NCBI RefSeq assembly: GCF_017893965.1
Contig: NZ_CP054142.1
Coordinates: 806,001-870,000, forward strand
Origin: Treponema parvum
GTDB lineage: Bacteria > Spirochaetota > Spirochaetia > Treponematales > Treponemataceae
Direction: 5' to 3'
DNA: 64,000 nucleotides
The notes below the pieces were generated by a model. The model worked only from the letters and a program-made list of their open reading frames with translations, ran no database searches and was not told the origin of the DNA. This document shows positions 62,101 to 64,000 of this stretch, one piece after another. The position numbers were made by a program, and so were the translations under genes. Numbering within the stretch: the stretch's first letter is position 1; every line of letters starts with the position of its first letter.

Positions 62101-62727
62101 ATGAAAAAAGATGTTTTTGAAACAATGGCTAAGGTAAAGGTTGTTCCCGTAATAAAGATCGACGATCTGAAAAACACCTTGCCTCTTATCGATGCCCTCG
62201 TCGCAGGCGGTCTTCCGATCGCTGAAATAACGTTTCGCTCGCCCGTAGCCGCCGAGGCTATCAAGATAGTTGCAAAAGAAAGACCGGACGTCCTAACCCT
62301 TGCGGGCACCGTCCTTACTTTGGAACAGGCCGAAAAGGCCGTAAATTCCGGTGCAAGCGCGATAGTCGCTCCAGGATACTATCCCGAACTCGGAGAATGG
62401 TGTGCCAAAAAGGGCGTTCCGTACTGCCCCGGAGTGAACAGCCCGTCACAGATGGAACTTGCGCTGCGAAACGGCTTGGAAGTTGTAAAATTCTTTCCGG
62501 CGGAACAGTCCGGCGGCGTGGGTTTTATAAAGGCCGTGGGAGCCGTCTATCCTCTTAAATTTATGCCTACCGGCGGCGTCACTCAAAAAAACATTAAGGA
62601 TTACCTTGCTCTCAAAAATGTGCTTTGCTGCGGAGGTTCGTGGATGGTAAAGGCGGATCTTATAAATGAAGGCAAATTCGACGAGATCACGCGCCTTACA
62701 AAAGAAGCCATGTCGCTTGTAAAATAA
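62101..62727 (+). CDS. eda: KDPG/KHG aldolase
   Basis: 208 residues from the ATG with AGGAG seven bases before it. VVPVIKIDDL, PIAEITFRSPVA (catalytic Glu), LAGTVLTLEQAEKAV, SAIVAPGYYPELGEWC and VVKFFPAEQSGGVGFIKAVGAVYPLKFMPTGGV (Schiff base Lys) are typical. It splits 2-keto-3-deoxy-6-phosphogluconate to pyruvate and glyceraldehyde 3-phosphate, or 4-hydroxy-2-oxoglutarate. No other Entner-Doudoroff or uronate gene is adjacent, so its pathway is open. Confidence 0.95.
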   Translation: MKKDVFETMAKVKVVPVIKIDDLKNTLPLIDALVAGGLPIAEITFRSPVAAEAIKIVAKERPDVLTLAGTVLTLEQAEKAVNSGASAIVAPGYYPELGEWCAKKGVPYCPGVNSPSQMELALRNGLEVVKFFPAEQSGGVGFIKAVGAVYPLKFMPTGGVTQKNIKDYLALKNVLCCGGSWMVKADLINEGKFDEITRLTKEAMSLVK

Positions 62728-62740
62728 AAAACAGTAATAA

Positions 62741-64000
62741 ATGGATATTACTGAGCGATTTTCCGATGCGGTCATTGCCGTTATGCGTGAAGCGATTTTA
62801 AACGCGGGCGGCAATGAAGTTTTTTTTACCGGCGCGATCGATTCCAAAGGGCTTGTCGTTTCAGTAACGGCTGCCGCCCGGGGCAACGAGCGCTCCGTCC
62901 CCGTAAATTTAAATGAAATGCGCGAATGTTCCGTTTTGATTCACAATCATCCGAACGGAATTCTTTTACCTTCGGAGGCGGATCTTGGAGTCGCTTCGCA
63001 CGCTTCCGAAAACGCTCAAGGGTTCTACATAGTAAACAACGACGTAAACAGCGTGTATGTCGTCATGGAGCCCGTAAAACCCAAGGTAATAAAAAAACTT
63101 GACGTTGAAGACGCAGCTTTTTATCTGTCGGACGGCGGCCCCCTGTCTTTCCAATCGAAATCATTTGAAGAACGCCTTGTTCAGATCGAACTTTTAAAAA
63201 AGATAGTTTACGCCTTTAACGAAAATTCCATAGGCGTATTTGAAGCCGGAACGGGAGTAGGTAAGTCCTATGCCTATCTTATTCCTTCGATGCTTTGGGC
63301 TGCTGAAAACAGTGAAAGAGTGGTAATCTCCACAGGCACTATAAATTTGCAGCAGCAGCTGTCCGAAAAAGACATTCCCGCCGCAGAAAAAATAATAGGA
63401 AAAAAAATCAAAACCGTTTTAGTAAAGGGCCGGCAGAATTTTATCTGTCTGAGGCGCTTGGAAGACATAGCGAACGACAGGGATATGTTCAGCGAAGACA
63501 CTGAAACCATCGATAAAATTGCGGAATGGGCAAAAACTTCTCCTACGGGCAGCAGGAGCGACCTTCCGTTTATGCCGCCGGAAAATGTGTGGAGCCGCCT
63601 GTGTTCCGAAAGCGACGCCTGCATGGGAATGCGCTGCGTACATCGCGAAAAGTGTTTTGTCATGCGCGTAAGAAAAGACGCCGCCGGCGCAAACCTCCTT
63701 ATAGTAAACCATCACCTTCTGTTCGCCGACATTGAATCGCGCATGAGCGGAATAGGGTATGACGATGCGGCCGTATTGCCTCCGTATAGAAGGCTGATAT
63801 TTGACGAGGCGCACGACATTGAAAGCTCCGCCACAAGTTTTTTCAGTGCAAGTCTTACGCGCTTCCGCCTTATGCGCCTTTTGAACCGCCTTTATCGCAA
63901 AAAACGCAATTCTTTAACGGGTTATCTTTTTACACTTCAGGCTCTTTCATCCGCTCCCGACGAGACGGCTCATGTGATTGAGTCGATTGAAAGCGTAAAA
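62741..64000 (+). CDS. JAMM domain - DinG/XPD-type helicase fusion, 3' end missing
   Basis: 420 codons are visible and the frame runs off the window. Residues about 1-140 show a JAB/JAMM metalloprotease-like domain with HxHx7SxxD (His68, His70, Ser78, Asp81; HNHPNG). From about residue 145 follows a superfamily 2 helicase of the DinG/XPD group: Walker A GTGVGKS (170-176), DEAH (Asp355) and four Fe-S cluster cysteines, Cys236, Cys294, Cys299 and Cys305, with the x4-x5 spacing of E. coli DinG. An in-frame stop stands directly before the ATG, so the start is firm, though no ribosome site is seen. It begins 13 bases after eda. Confidence 0.85.
   Translation, partial: MDITERFSDAVIAVMREAILNAGGNEVFFTGAIDSKGLVVSVTAAARGNERSVPVNLNEMRECSVLIHNHPNGILLPSEADLGVASHASENAQGFYIVNNDVNSVYVVMEPVKPKVIKKLDVEDAAFYLSDGGPLSFQSKSFEERLVQIELLKKIVYAFNENSIGVFEAGTGVGKSYAYLIPSMLWAAENSERVVISTGTINLQQQLSEKDIPAAEKIIGKKIKTVLVKGRQNFICLRRLEDIANDRDMFSEDTETIDKIAEWAKTSPTGSRSDLPFMPPENVWSRLCSESDACMGMRCVHREKCFVMRVRKDAAGANLLIVNHHLLFADIESRMSGIGYDDAAVLPPYRRLIFDEAHDIESSATSFFSASLTRFRLMRLLNRLYRKKRNSLTGYLFTLQALSSAPDETAHVIESIESVK

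Noticed and set aside
1-64000. tRNA, rRNA or CRISPR arrays
   Set aside because: I looked through the gaps for cloverleaf-type T-loops and regular spaced repeats and saw none; the tandem repeats have no spacers.

Overview
The window is chromosomal DNA of a spirochaete, most likely a Treponema. The reasons are the periplasmic-flagellum genes flbB-fliK-flgD-flgE, with FlgE carrying Lys165 and Cys178 (the residues cross-linked in treponemal hooks), the rimP-nusA-infB-rbfA-truB-ribF-rpsO-pnp order also found in treponemes, the many lipoproteins with spirochaete-type lipoboxes, and an HTH-EIIA regulator. Nearly all genes are housekeeping or envelope genes packed on both strands. I saw no rRNA or tRNA gene, no insertion sequence transposase and no CRISPR array.

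Layout. 1-1551: 3' part of a family 3 glycoside hydrolase. 1552-1929: a gene-free stretch with two tandem copies of a palindrome-rich unit. 1930-4581: a three-gene cassette (small membrane protein, P1B-type ATPase with an SCA motif, small PGRIR-motif domain protein) that resembles a ferrosome (fez) operon. 4664-8366, minus strand: thiamine ABC transporter thiBPQ under a TPP riboswitch. 8449-12634: flagellar collar, hook-length, hook-cap and hook genes. 12712-19280: HAD phosphatase, rRNA methyltransferase, miaA, a small conserved-looking ORF, tatD, an HPt protein and an unusually long signal peptidase I. 19328-22084: secA. 22293-25380: envelope proteins and lipoproteins plus a Nudix hydrolase. 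25465-30358: metQ, mnmA, an HTH-EIIA regulator, a transglutaminase-like protein and an RluA-type pseudouridine synthase. 30467-32172: a decayed higBA locus, a lipoprotein and a heptanucleotide minisatellite. 32209-47887: the translation/transcription super-operon followed by dut, lptF, lptG, tgt and a HEAT-repeat protein. 47930-51685: DEAH helicase and pta on the minus strand. 52008-56310: an accessory segment (orphan HTH protein, Rpn-type nuclease, lipoprotein, HU/DUF4469 protein) rich in hairpins and bounded by a 36-bp direct repeat. 56360-64000: bactofilin, TPR protein, mtaB, alpha/beta hydrolase, DUF3943 outer membrane protein, KDPG aldolase and the 5' part of a DinG-type helicase fused to a JAMM domain.

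How genes work together. thiBPQ takes up thiamine or its phosphates and is switched off by TPP. flbB-fliK-flgD-flgE build the hook and collar of the periplasmic flagellum. rimP, nusA, infB, rbfA, truB, rpsO and pnp cover ribosome maturation, translation initiation, transcript elongation and RNA decay. SecA and signal peptidase I serve export. MiaA, MnmA, MtaB, Tgt, TruB and the RluA-type enzyme modify tRNA or rRNA.

The signals I would follow first are the candidate ferrosome cassette, the repeated occurrence of a sigma70-type -10 box 6-7 nt before a start codon with no ribosome binding site (leaderless mRNAs), the JAMM-DinG fusion, an MnmA without its second catalytic cysteine, and the repeat-bounded accessory segment.
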